Below, in pieces: positions 45,633 to 55,499 of a stretch of 64,000 nucleotides of DNA (position 1 is its first letter; every line of letters begins with the position of its first letter). The translations under genes and the position numbers were made by a program. The notes under the pieces are model-generated. The model ran no database searches, had not been told where the DNA came from, and saw only the letters and a program-made list of their open reading frames with translations. The stretch comes from Dactylorhiza incarnata (Eukaryota; Streptophyta; Magnoliopsida; Asparagales; Orchidaceae). The stretch covers positions 62,001-126,000 of the forward strand of contig JAWHQI010000614.1 of the NCBI GenBank assembly GCA_033032865.1. Direction: 5' to 3'.

Positions 45633-47040
45633 GGGCTCGTTCGTTTGCACGGAATTAAAGACTTGGAATTGGAATTCGACAACGAATTTCAATTACGTCG
45701 TTCGGTTCTTAGGTAGCTTTAATAATTGGAATTTGAGTTAATATCATGGAATTGATTTTAGCCTAGGCACAAAATCTAGCTGGACATATCGGAATTGGGC
45801 GAGTCTGACTCGCTCAATTTACTCCCGATAAAAAAGAGCAACGACTCTTTAACTGCGCTTCTCATTCCTCCTCGACATTCTGACTCGCTAGGGCTCCTCC
45901 TCCACTTTCCAGCAATGACCCCACGATCGTCTGATGATACAGCAGTAGCGCGCATATTTTCGTCCCGGCGCGCGTTTTTTTGCCCGACACGCATTTTTCG
46001 CCCAGGCGCGTGTTTTTTTGCCTAGGCGCGTGTTTTTTCGCCCGGGCGCGCGTTTTTCGCCCGGGTGCCCGTTTTGTCTCCCGGGCGTCCGTTTTGTCGC
46101 TCGGGCTCCCGTTTTTTTCGCCCGGGCGTCCGTTTTGTCGCCCGGGCGCCCGTTTTGTCGCCCGGGCGCCCGCTTTTTGGCCCGGGCGCCCGTTTTTTTC
46201 GCCCGGGCGCCCGTCTTTTCCCCGGGCGCCCGTTTTCGCGCGGGCGCCCGTTTTTCGCCCGGGCGCCCGTTTTTCGCCCGGTCGCGCGTTTTTTGCCCGG
46301 TCGTGCGTTTTTCGCCTGGGCGCGCGTTTTTCGCCCGGTGCGCGTTTTTTGCACGGGCGCGCGTCTTTTGCCTGGTCATGCGTTTTTCACCCGGGCCCGC
46401 TTATTTTTCCCTGAACCCTGTTTTTTGCTCGGACGCGCGTATTGTCACCCGGGCGTGCAGTTTTCCGTCGTGGCGCTCGTTTATCGCCCGGGCGCGCGTT
46501 TTTCGCTCGGGCGCGTTTTTTGTCGCTCGGGCGCGTGTTTGTCGCCTAAGCGCGCGTTTTTCGCCCGGGCACGCTTTTTGTCTCCCGGGCGCCCGCTTTT
46601 TCGCCCGGACGCCCTTTTTTCGCCCGGGCACCCGCTTTTTTCGCCCGGCGCGCGTTTTTTGCCCTGGCACGCGTTTTTCGCTCGGACGCGTATTGTTGCC
46701 GAGGTGTGCGTATTGTGCCCGGGCGCGAGTTTTTGCCATGTCGCGCTTTTTGCGCCTGAGCGCGTGTTCTTTTTCTGGGCATGCGTTTTGTGCACGGGCG
46801 TGCATTTTTTTCAGCAGGCGCATTTTTTATTATTTATGTACAAAAATGTTAGTTTTTTCATAATATTTTTCAATTCTTAGATTGGATTTTATTTAATAAA
46901 CGAACAAAAGAATTGGTTAATTCCACAATATTCATCAATATTGTTTATTAGGCGAACGCTGGAATTGAAATTAGACCAATTTCAATTCTGAATATCGAAT
47001 CCCAATATCAAATTCCAATTCTATCCAAACGAACGGGACC
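45633..47040. mobile_element. Harbinger-type MITE packed with a GC-rich minisatellite
   Basis: 1408 bp with imperfect inverted termini GGGCTCGTTCGTTTG and (inverted) GGTCCCGTTCGTTTG, and TTA duplicated at 45630-45632 and 47041-47043. The uninterrupted sister LTR at 33089-33091 has one TTA: a paralogous empty site. The flanks of the element are AT-rich with GGAATTGGAATT-like words; the core is the 45948-46830 array. No transposase is encoded. Confidence 0.92.
45948..46830. repeat. 20-bp CCCGGGCG minisatellite, about 40 or more copies
   Basis: Unit near CCCGTTTTGTCGCCCGGGCG, length 17-21 with variants (CGCGCGTTTTTCGCCCGGG and others), alternating a T tract with a GC palindrome. It contains dozens of CpG and CCCGGG sites. 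Because the unit lacks stop triplets in several phases, long frames stay open on both strands (Arg/Pro/Ala/Phe-rich); I regard these as artefacts of the repeat, not genes. Confidence 0.93.
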
Positions 47041-47303
47041 TTAGAAGAAGTGGGAGAAGAAGAAAAAAGGAGAGGGAACTCGCGGTCCCTTGCATGAAAA
47101 AGAGGGGAGAACGACTCACGGGCAATTTCTTTCGGGCAATGGTGTTTTTCGTTTTCTTTTTGTTGCCTTTCTGCTGCCTTATATCACACGGCCGATTAAT
47201 CTGCTCGTATTATGCGGCTTCCATGAGACGTGGGTTATTGAAGCAGAGCAATCTTCCTTAATTTTTGATTCTTCAGTCCGCTTTATTTTTCACGTGAGAC
47301 ACA

Positions 47304-49565
47304 TGTTGAGCTAAGCGAATTTTGGGTTGCCTTGAAGTGCCTCACCCTTAGTCAATGTACGAGCACCACCTAATACATGCTAGTCCCAGCAACATGAATT
47401 TCTAAGATTTCCTTCTGGAATTGATCTACGCAATCACCGGGGATATCTCCCTCCTCATGCTTGATGTTGAAGAACGCATGTGGGATGCTCTTCTTCTTCG
47501 AAGTCGTAAACCGAAGATGTACTTGTGCCTAAAGTTGTTGGAGTTTATGATGGAGCCTCACGACAACTAGAATAACCAACCACGCGCTTCCCATATAGAG
47601 TACTTGTGAATAGTTTGCATCAGAATGCGGCGATCCAGTTGTGGAGGGAAACCATCAAATCAAAGCCTTGCAAGAGATTGAGTGGGTCACCACTTCCGAT
47701 GAAGTGGAGAAGATGGGCCTCCCTAAATACTTCGGGAATGGTTTTTTGTGGGATGTTATCATCAAAGGGGTGGCCTCATGTTCCTCTGACTAGGGGTCAA
47801 CAAGTCTGTCATAGAAGAATGTTGGCTTGCACTCCTAACATTGATTCGTCGACATGCGAATTCGCTCATGAAGATTTTGTTGATCAGTATCCACCTGCCC
47901 TTAAGCGATAGTAGGTGGGGAGCTCACCATTGGGATGCATTGGGACTTGGGAGGAGCATGTCCTTTTCTACTCCAAAGGAACATGGCACACACCATGGGA
48001 GTCAACTACCATGAGCTCCATGAGATCGTAACTACTAAAATATGTTCAATAATGGCTGACCTCCGGTCCATTCATAGCTTCCACCTGACCAGTCATTGTT
48101 TATCACAGACCGAGGACTCATGCTCATTACACCATAAGTTTTTTAATCTTTAATCATCTTGGGTCTGTTAAAAACAGAAAAATATGTGGAGCACCTCTGA
48201 GCGGCATGATTATTAAATTACAACGACACAAAATGATAGGATTAGTGAAAGTGAAAATTACTTTATATTTTAGAGGTCTCGCTACTAACCCGAGAGTGTA
48301 TATGAACTCCCCTTCAAAAACCAATATTTTAATAGTCGTGAATGGGTGAAGGATACAAAAATGTGCCACTTGCCCTCTACCCACGACCCGTATTAGTGTT
48401 TACATGTGTTGGTTGCGCATTCTCAGGCATCCCTGGGCAATTTGATAATAAATGTGGGAAGGCACGCCCAATAGCCTAAACATTGTTCTATGAAATATAA
48501 AGGAAGTGGTCCTAGAATTTTGGCTTTCATGACTACTTTTTGGCCCTCAATAATGGATCTTAGCGAGACCCGATATCAAATATTTTCATTGCACATTTCT
48601 GCGGGATGACTCACCTATCCCAAGTGGGAAATTCTCGTTAAAGCCCTGTGTAAGCTCCCCGAGTTATCTAAGATAGTAACTTGGCTTGATCTCTATACTC
48701 TGAATATCCTGACGTTGACTTTAGTTGAGTTGTTTTGGATTCGTCGGGATCTAATATACAATAATATTATAAAATATTGTGATTTTTTGTAGATTCCATT
48801 TTATTTTATAAGGGAATGGTTTCCTTTATAATTAAAGTAGGAAATGAAAAAAAATGTAAGGGCATTAGAGTGTTATACTTTCCTAATGGATATGAGTATT
48901 TAAATCTTTGTTCTTCATAAATGGAAGTAACCTATCTTTTAGCCACCATAACATTCCATCCACACTGATTGCAAAAAATTGCTTCTCATTACAGAAATTT
49001 CTAGAAATAGACAAATAAGTGTAGCAAAAAATGGCAGCAGTGGTCTACAAAAATCAACTATGAAAAATATGTCTCAGATGCAAACTTTAAATGAATTCAA
49101 ATGGTATTTTTATCTGCAACAAGGCATTTTATATACAAAAAAAACAGAGAATTTCCTACAACTTCGCTATAACAATAAGCTATTTATGTTCATTCATTGT
49201 GCCAAGAAATGCTAATAGATAATTTGGAAGTTAAAATTTAAAAATAATAAAAGTTCATTGCCAATTAACACATAAAAGTATCTTTACCATTAATGACAAA
49301 TTTATTTAAGAGAATTAGTTAAGATATGCAAAATTGTTATTCAAAAAATAGAACGAGAAACTTGACATGCAGATCACAAATCGGCTCTCCACTCATTTTT
49401 TTAACTTTACAAATCATGTCATAGCCATACCAACCTCCACCCCCACACTAAAACTTTGTATGCAATAGAAAAACTTGCAGTGTACACAAACTGTTTTCAC
49501 CTAATGCAGTCAACACAAATTAACAATTTTGAAGGATTATACGAAGCAACCATAAACTACTGCAA
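47304..49565. other. Intron 1, unclassified, with decayed coding-like sequence
   Basis: From 47600 to 48060 the plus strand has coding-like texture (for example GLPKYFGNGFLWDVI and MGVNYHELHEI in different frames) but I cannot assign a family. The rest is AT-rich. It may be the far flank of the gypsy remnant split at 32596, though I see no RT there. Confidence 0.35.
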
Positions 49566-52078
49566 CAATACAACAACAACAAACAATAACACTCAAGCCT
49601 TTATCCCACCATAGTGGGGTCGGCTACATGGATCCTCTGTCGCCATTGCGTCCTATCTTTAATCATAGTCTCACAAATGCCTAAGTACATCTTGTCTTTC
49701 CTTATAGTTTCATTCCAAGTCTTTTTTGGTCTACCCCTCCCCCGTTTAACATGTCTAGTGACTAAACTCTCACAACGCCTAACAGGTGCCTCTAATGGTC
49801 TCCTATGTACATGTCCGAACCATCATAAACGAGCTTCTCGCATCTTCTCTACAATTGGCGTCACTCCTGTCTTATCCCTGATACATTCATTCCTAATTTT
49901 ATCCAGTCTCGTGTGACCACACATTCACCTAAGCATTCTCATCTCCGCAACTCCCATTTTTTGCTCATGTACACCATTCACTGCCCAACACTCAGAACCG
50001 TAGAGCATTGCTGGTCTAATTGCAGCACGATAAAACTTGTCTTTAAGTTTTAATGGTATTTTATGATCACATAAGATCCCAGACGCGTCTCTCCACTTCA
50101 ACCAACCTGCTTGGATTCTATGTATCACATCTTTGTCTACACCTCCATCTTTTTGAATTATCGATCCCAAATATTTAAAGCACTCACTGCGGGAAATATC
50201 TTGGTCACCCAGTTTAATGACGGAGTCATCCGACCTTCTTGCACTACTAAATTTAAGCTCTATATACTCCGTCTTTGTCCTGCTCAACCTAAAACCCTTC
50301 TTTTCTAAAGTGTCTCGCCAAGATTCAAGTTTCGCATTTACACCCTCACACGTCTCATCGACCAAAACAATATCATCTGCAAATAATAAACACCAAGGTA
50401 TTGTTTGTTGGATATGTCCGGTGAACTCATCTAAGATAAGGGTAAAGAGATAAGGGCTTAAAGCTGACCCTTGATGTAAGCCAACAGCGATAGGGAATTC
50501 CTGCGTTAATCCTCCAGATGTCCTCACCCTGGTCACTGAATTTGTATACATATCTTTGATTACGTCAATGTATGATACATTTACACCTTTCTTTTCTAAG
50601 ACTCTCCACAAGACCTCTCTTAGAACCCTATCATAAGCCTTCTCCAGATCGATAAACAGCATATGCAAATCTTTTTGTCTTTCCCGATAGTTGTCAATGA
50701 GTCTCCTCAAGAGATGTATAGCTTCCATGGTTGACCTCCCTGGCATGAATCCAAATTGATTCTCTGAGATGTTAACCTCTCGTCTAACTCTTCTCTCTAT
50801 TACTCGTTCTCATAATTTCATAGTATGACTCGTTAATTTAATTCTCCTGTAATTGACACAATTTTGTATATCTCCTTTGTTTTTATACAAAGGTACCAAA
50901 ATATTTTCCCTTCATTGGTCTGACATGCTCTTTGTCTTCAGTATCTTATTGAACAAACTTGTAAGCCATAAAATTTCTCCCCTCCCTAAGTATTTCCATA
51001 CTTCGATGGGTATATCGTCTAGTCCAACCGTTTTTTCCATTTTTCATCTTCTTCAGAGCGTCACATATCTCTGATGCTTGAATTTTACGATAAAAAATTA
51101 TGTTTCTATACTCCTCCGATTTACTTAACTCTTCCAAGTTCAATTCATTGTCTTTTCCTTTATTATATAGTTGATAAAAGTATCTTTTCTATCTCTCCTT
51201 AATAGCCACATCATCCGTCAAAATCGCATCTGTTTCATCTTTTATGCATTTAATTTGGTTTAAATCTATTGCTTCCTCTCTCTAGCTCGAGCAATTTTAT
51301 ATATATCACGCTCTCCATCTTTGGTATCTAGTCGTTTGTAAAATTCTTCATAAGCTTGATTTTTTGTTTTACTTACTGCATTTTTAGCTTCTTTCTTGGC
51401 GGTTTTATACTTTGTCGAGTTTTCATCATTCCTACAAGCATATAATGTTCACTTTGTCTGGAACTTCCTTTTCCCACCACCAATATTCTTTTTGTGGGGG
51501 CGCACGACCTTTTGACTCTCCAAGTACGTTCTTTCCACTAATTCTTAAATGAGAAGACAACTTATCATATGACACTAGGATCAACATAAGGATCATCAAC
51601 TAGTTGTTCTATAACCGCTTCCTTGAAAACAACCTGTTTTTCCTTCTTCAAGTTTCACGACCAAATTTTTTGCAACACTTTTGTTTTTCACTTAAAATTA
51701 CTATATTTAATTTGCACATCCAACACAACTAGTCTATGTTGCGTTGTCAAACTTTCTCCTGGTATGACTTTGCAATCCTTACAAATCTTTTTATCCATTT
51801 TGCGAGTCATAAATAGTCAATTTGTGATTTATTTTGTCCACTCTTGAACGTAATTAAGTGTTCTTCCCTCTTCATGTAGAACGTATTTGTCACAATTAGC
51901 TCATGTACTATTACAAAGTCTAGAATGGTTCTTCCTTCTTATTTTTTCTCCATACTCAAATCCTCTATGAACATCTGTATAATCCGTATTTTTCTTCCCT
52001 ACATGTCCATTTAAGTCTCCTCCAAAGAAAATTTTCTCGCTTTGTGCGATTTCTCTTACCAAATCATCTAAGTCAATA
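49566..52078 (-). mobile_element. RTE-type LINE, longer 5'-truncated copy
   Basis: Minus strand. The endonuclease part begins near 52050 (FFGGDLNGHVGKKNTDYTDV, HRGFEYGE), followed by the RT with FGFMPGRSTMEAIHLLRRLI, HMLFIDLEKAYDRV, GLHQGSALSPYLFTLI and FADDIVLV. It ends with AIRPAMLYGSECWAVNGVHE and a tail with AACAACAACAAAC on the plus strand at 49567-49590. A 273-codon stretch of RT (50746-49925) is still open. It is the same family as the copy at 27706-29093 and lies about 200 bp from TyrRS exon 1. Confidence 0.93.
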
Positions 52079-52295
52079 TCTAGAAAAATTATCGACAGTC
52101 AATATCTAGAAAAATTATCAACAGTCAATGTGCACATGCTGACAGCAGTTGAATGCAATAAAATTGATAGGATGATTTAATCAATTCACTAAGCCAGTAG
52201 ATTTAAAGAACAGTTTAAAGAAAAAGCAAATGCAGTTTATGATTGATGAAAGAAAAGATGAACAAAATGGATCAGCAAAAGGAACGCAAACTCAC

Positions 52296-52441
52296 ACTCC
52301 ACTGGCTACATCTCCAGGAACGACGGCTTCGCTTGGGGCCTTTGCGGCGTCCTGCTCAAGCTTCTCCTCCTCCACTGAATTCAAGGTCGTCGTAACGACG
52401 GACTCGCCCGTGCTCCTCACCTCCACGTTATCTGCTTCCAT
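52296..52441 (-). CDS. TyrRS: TyrRS exon 1 (N-terminal extension), tentative
   Basis: A Glu/Val/Ala-rich segment of about 48 residues begins MEADNVEV and ends ...VVPGDVASG plus two bases, at a perfect GTGAGT donor (52295-52290). The two leftover bases plus the first base of exon 2 make a Val codon, so the phase fits. Plant cytosolic TyrRS proteins carry a poorly conserved acidic N-terminal extension before the conserved LVRSVGEECIQE block, which suits this exon. The ATG at 52441 has a good context (CCATGG). An in-frame upstream ATG at 52642 would add 67 residues, but that stretch contains a repeated segment (CAGATCAGATCCCGGCGTT at about 52499 and 52578) and looks like 5' UTR. Linking it across 26 kb is inference; no better first exon was seen nearer exon 2. 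Confidence 0.55.
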
Positions 52442-52739
52442 GGAAAATCCTAGCAATCCCTGACCACTCCCAATGGAATGCTTGAAAAGGTCAGTCGAAA
52501 ACAGATCAGATCCCGGCGTTATCTGCTTCGCTTGGGATGTGGAAGTAATTGGGGCAGTTGGCGAGTGGGACAGAGACAGATCAGATCCCGGCGTTTCAGA
52601 GCCTGGCAGCTTCAACTTTGCGACGGGAGAGACACGGGGCATGTAGCTACGACAAACCGAGAAAAAAGCGTCAGGTTAGTGGCGGTCTGGGTTTTCTGCG
52701 CTTCTGCTCCCTGCGGCGCGAAATGGAAACCTAGGCTCT

Positions 52740-52830
52740 TTAGGACTTGTGCTCGGTTCTCGAAAATTTTATGTACCCACGTGCGAGCATAAATATTTAA
52801 AATTTTATTTGGGGCCCACGTCTTCCCCTT
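52740..52830 (-). promoter_or_regulatory. Probable TyrRS promoter elements
   Basis: About 300 bp upstream of the proposed start codon the minus strand carries a TGGGCC element (plus GGCCCA at 52813-52818) and a perfect CACGTG G-box (52778-52783), with AT-rich TATA-like sequence between them. TGGGCC/T 'site II' elements are bound by TCP factors and are common in plant translation-machinery promoters, which fits a tRNA synthetase. No transcription start can be read from sequence alone. Confidence 0.4.
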
Positions 52831-53557
52831 CTCTCATAGTTGAAATCGAAAAATTTTCCGCCATTCGGCGAAACCTGCGTCTTGCGACTTCTCATACCCT
52901 TCCCGACCTTGGTCTCTCTGTCGACCACCACAGAAGTAGCAGACGCCAACCTCGGATCTACTGTAGCTTCCGCCATTAGTGTTCTTAAACCCTCTGTCTC
53001 ATGGGTAGCAGTTTTAGCCGCATTCTTCTCCCGTCTTTTTAGCCATGTAAAGGTTGTGTAAGCATGGATTATTTTATTGAAGCCATTTTTTAGTCATTTT
53101 ACGGTGTTATTAGGTTCGAAAAAAATTCGATTTTAACTTCTTGAAACAAAATTTTACATCAAAAGGCATTTTAAAGTACTTTTACAGTTATTTTACCCTA
53201 AAATTATACATCTAGAGGCAACCCTCAATTTTTCCCATAAAAGTTATGTTGAACTGATATTTTACAATCATTTAATAGTTGCATTGTTATTATACTGTGT
53301 TGGTGTGGTGGTACAGTCATTTTACAGCTGTAGTATTATTATGTTTTACAGTCATTTTACAGATGTATGTTATTACAGTCATTTTAATGTCCTTTTACAG
53401 TAATTTTACCCTAAAATTATACATCAAAAGACAGCCCTTTTGATTTTTTCCCATAAAAATTATGTTGAACTATTATTTTGCAATCATTTAACAGTTGCAT
53501 TGTTATTATTTGTGTTGGTGTGGTTGTATAGTCATTTTACAATTGTTCTGTTATCAG
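52831..53557. other. Left part of the Mutator-like region, CATTTTACAG repeats
   Basis: From 53090 to 53545 the words CATTTTACAGT, TCATTTTACAG and CCTTTTACAGT recur many times at irregular spacing, and a segment near 53165-53225 (TTTTACCCTAAAATTATACA) is repeated near 53405-53460. Such repeats sit just before the Ulp1-like gene. The true terminal inverted repeat of the element was not located. Confidence 0.45.
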
Positions 53558-54575
53558 ATAACTACTGAACTACAGCGGCTTGTTGTTGAGGTGTTTTTTC
53601 CTACGTTGGAGACTAGGAGAGTAGATGCATTGGTTAAATACCTTTTAGTTGTCTTTCTTTTTCCATTGAAGGGTCTAAAGATTTTGGCTTCCCTTAACAA
53701 GGTCGGCAAGCTCACTGTTTTTAGAGAGTACATTTGGCCAAAGGACGTCCACAATTTTTTACTTTTGCAGTTGGTCGATCTAAGTAAAATGAGTGTACTA
53801 CGAGAAGCAGGTGCAAATTTGAGCTACTTCTAAGGTTGCACCACGGTGTTACTGATAATAGATGCAATTTTTAAAATCTTTATTTCAAATTCAAATGCCT
53901 AAGGACTTCTTTTGTGTAGGTGTGGTTCTACGAGCACACGAATGTTCAGTTAGCTGTTGAGGATAATGCAAGGCCAAGAATATTTCGTTGGTCTCCAAAG
54001 GTAAGTTACAGTGCAAAGTATTGTTTCACTCTGTAAGGACAGCTTAGGATAACATCACAAGTAAGTTCAACAAATGTACTAAAGAAGTTAGTTTTTTCAA
54101 ATCTGACAAAGCTAACCTTAAAGTTTGTTTGTTTTTATGTGAATACCAAATTCCAGAAGATTGGAGCATGTGAGAGGAAATTACTCGGGCCCGAGGAAGA
54201 AGATTATGATTTTGAGAGTTTCCAAAAAAAGGGGGAAATCTAGTGATGATTTGGAGGAGATTGGGTTACATAGGTTGAAGAAGGTAGAGAAAAAGAAGAT
54301 GAATTAAAAAAAATTTGAAAAGCTAAAGTTGAGGAGAGAGATTGAGAGTGGGAAGGGAAAGAGGAAGTTGGAATTGAAGGGGAACTGTGAATATCTTCAG
54401 ACAGAAGAAGAGTGGAGAGGTATGGAGAGTCGACTGCGTAGATTTATTAAGGAGCAAACGACGTTTCATGTTGACTCCCTAAGAGAAGAAGCTATGAGAA
54501 ATTAAAGTCACTTAAAAGGTTATGTGAGTCAGAGTTTAATTCTCTGCAAGGCCAACACACTTATGGGTCTCATCC
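53558..54575 (+). pseudogene. Ulp1-like protease gene, 5' exons
   Basis: Exon-like pieces: 53558-53811 (TELQRLVVEVFFPTLETRRV ... KVGKLTVFREYIW), 53924-54001 (VWFYEHTNVQLAVEDNARPR then IFRWSPK) with GT donors, and a Lys/Glu-rich coiled-coil stretch 54152-54575 containing stops. WFYEHTN and P-R-I-x-R-W match the conserved domain that precedes Ulp1 in plant transposon-borne Ulp1-like genes. The frame is interrupted at 54580 by the gag-only LTR element and resumes at 59759. Confidence 0.7.
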
Positions 54576-54580
54576 CTCTT

Positions 54581-55463
54581 TGTTGAAACCGACTACTCGG
54601 TCTCTGTGGAGTTCGGGGCCCTCAACAAGGCTGAGGGGTGACCAACCCTTACTTCCCCCAAGGGAGAGCTCTAGGTTGAAGGTGTCGGAACTAAAAGTTG
54701 GACCAAGGGCTTAGCGGGGAGGTCCCGCCACGTACCCGAAAGTCCCCTTGGAACTTCCCCTCCCAAGCCACTACTAAGCTTGGGCACCACTGGAGCCTCT
54801 CCTCACCCCCTAGAGAGACTTGGGGAGGGAGAGGGAGAAGGAGAGAGCTAGCCTAGGATGAGAGGTCCCTCCAAATGGTGCCCCCTTGGTCCTATTTATA
54901 GGATTTTTGAAGTTGGGCTGCTAATAGCCAAAAACTGGTCAGCCAGATTACCAAAATACCCCTGAATTGGGCTGCGGATAGCTGAATCCCACTATTCTGA
55001 AACGCTAAATGCAGACCACTGGACAGCGAATAGCCAGACTGGACTGCGAATAGTAAACTGGACGAGGGGGGCCTCCCCTAGGCGAGAGGGGGGGCGAACC
55101 GCCCCTCCCCCTCTCTGCTCCTACCTGCTGGGCGAGAGAGGGAGGGGCGAGACCCCCCTCCCCCCTCTCCGCCCCAACCTCCTGGGCGAGAGGGGGGGCG
55201 AGACCCCCTCCCCCTCTCCGCCCAACCTCTTGGGCGAGAGGGGGGGCGAGACCCCCTCCCCTCTCTCCGCCTCTTCCTGCTGGGCGAGAGAGGGAGGGGC
55301 GAGACCCCCCCTCCCCTCTCTCCGCCTCTTCCTGCTGGGCGAGCGGGAGGTTTCTGCCTCTACCGCTCTCCCTCCTTTCTCTCTGTCTTGGATCATACTA
55401 CAAACGAGGCACAAATGAGCTCTTGGGTCCCGACAACCTACTCGGCGAATATAGGGTTGTACA
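54581..55463 (-). repeat. 3' LTR of the gag-only element
   Basis: 883 bp, plus-strand TGTTGAAACC...GGGTTGTACA. It contains tandem subrepeats of GGGCGAGAGGG with GAGACCCCCTCCCC at about 55070-55350. Confidence 0.95.
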
Positions 55464-55499
55464 CAATCCCCGCTCTTTTCGAGCGAGGTACACGCTCGG

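Larger units (their letters stand above)
32597..47303 (-). mobile_element. Large nested Ty3/gypsy host element
   Basis: LTRs at 32597-33350 and 45114-47303 are clear copies of each other. The right one carries a 1.4-kb MITE. The duplication is imperfect (GGTTG at 32592-32596, TGTTG at 47304-47308). Minus-strand order from the right: LTR, primer site, gag, zinc knuckle, protease, RT, RNase H, integrase, LTR. It has been invaded three times: by a chromovirus (39401-43812), a pol-less LTR element (36904-38833) and a Harbinger-type MITE (45633-47040). Its own length without these is about 7 kb. Confidence 0.88.
45114..47303 (-). repeat. 5' LTR of the nested host gypsy, carrying a MITE
   Basis: About 774 bp of LTR sequence plus a 1408-bp MITE. 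It starts TGATCCACTCGTAG, next to a primer-binding site, and ends near ...GTGAGACACA. Confidence 0.87.
97..52441 (-). other. TyrRS: Gene span: cytosolic tyrosyl-tRNA synthetase
   Basis: The gene encodes the class I enzyme that charges tRNA-Tyr with tyrosine using ATP in the cytosol. Eight coding exons are visible; the 3' terminal exon, which should follow the ...ALNEILQ end and carry roughly the last 25-30 residues, is outside the window. Exons 2-8 splice through GT/AG borders with exactly compatible phases, and their joined frame has no stop. Introns 1, 6 and 7 are about 26.2, 15.5 and 8.0 kb and are filled with transposons; introns 2-5 are 80-1121 bp. The exon sequence is conserved and unbroken, so I infer a functional host gene. 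The exon 1 assignment is the weakest part. Confidence 0.82.

Noticed and set aside
45888..46880. Several long overlapping open frames, both strands, Arg/Pro/Ala-rich
   Set aside because: They follow from a stop-free 20-bp repeat; the same words recur in every phase, and there is no codon bias or domain.
47606..48153. Host gene on the plus strand
   Set aside because: Coding-like texture but split among frames with stops, and no recognisable family.
52749..53061. Divergent host gene start on the plus strand opposite TyrRS
   Set aside because: Short overlapping frames without a recognisable protein; more likely the leader of the Mutator-borne Ulp1-like gene.
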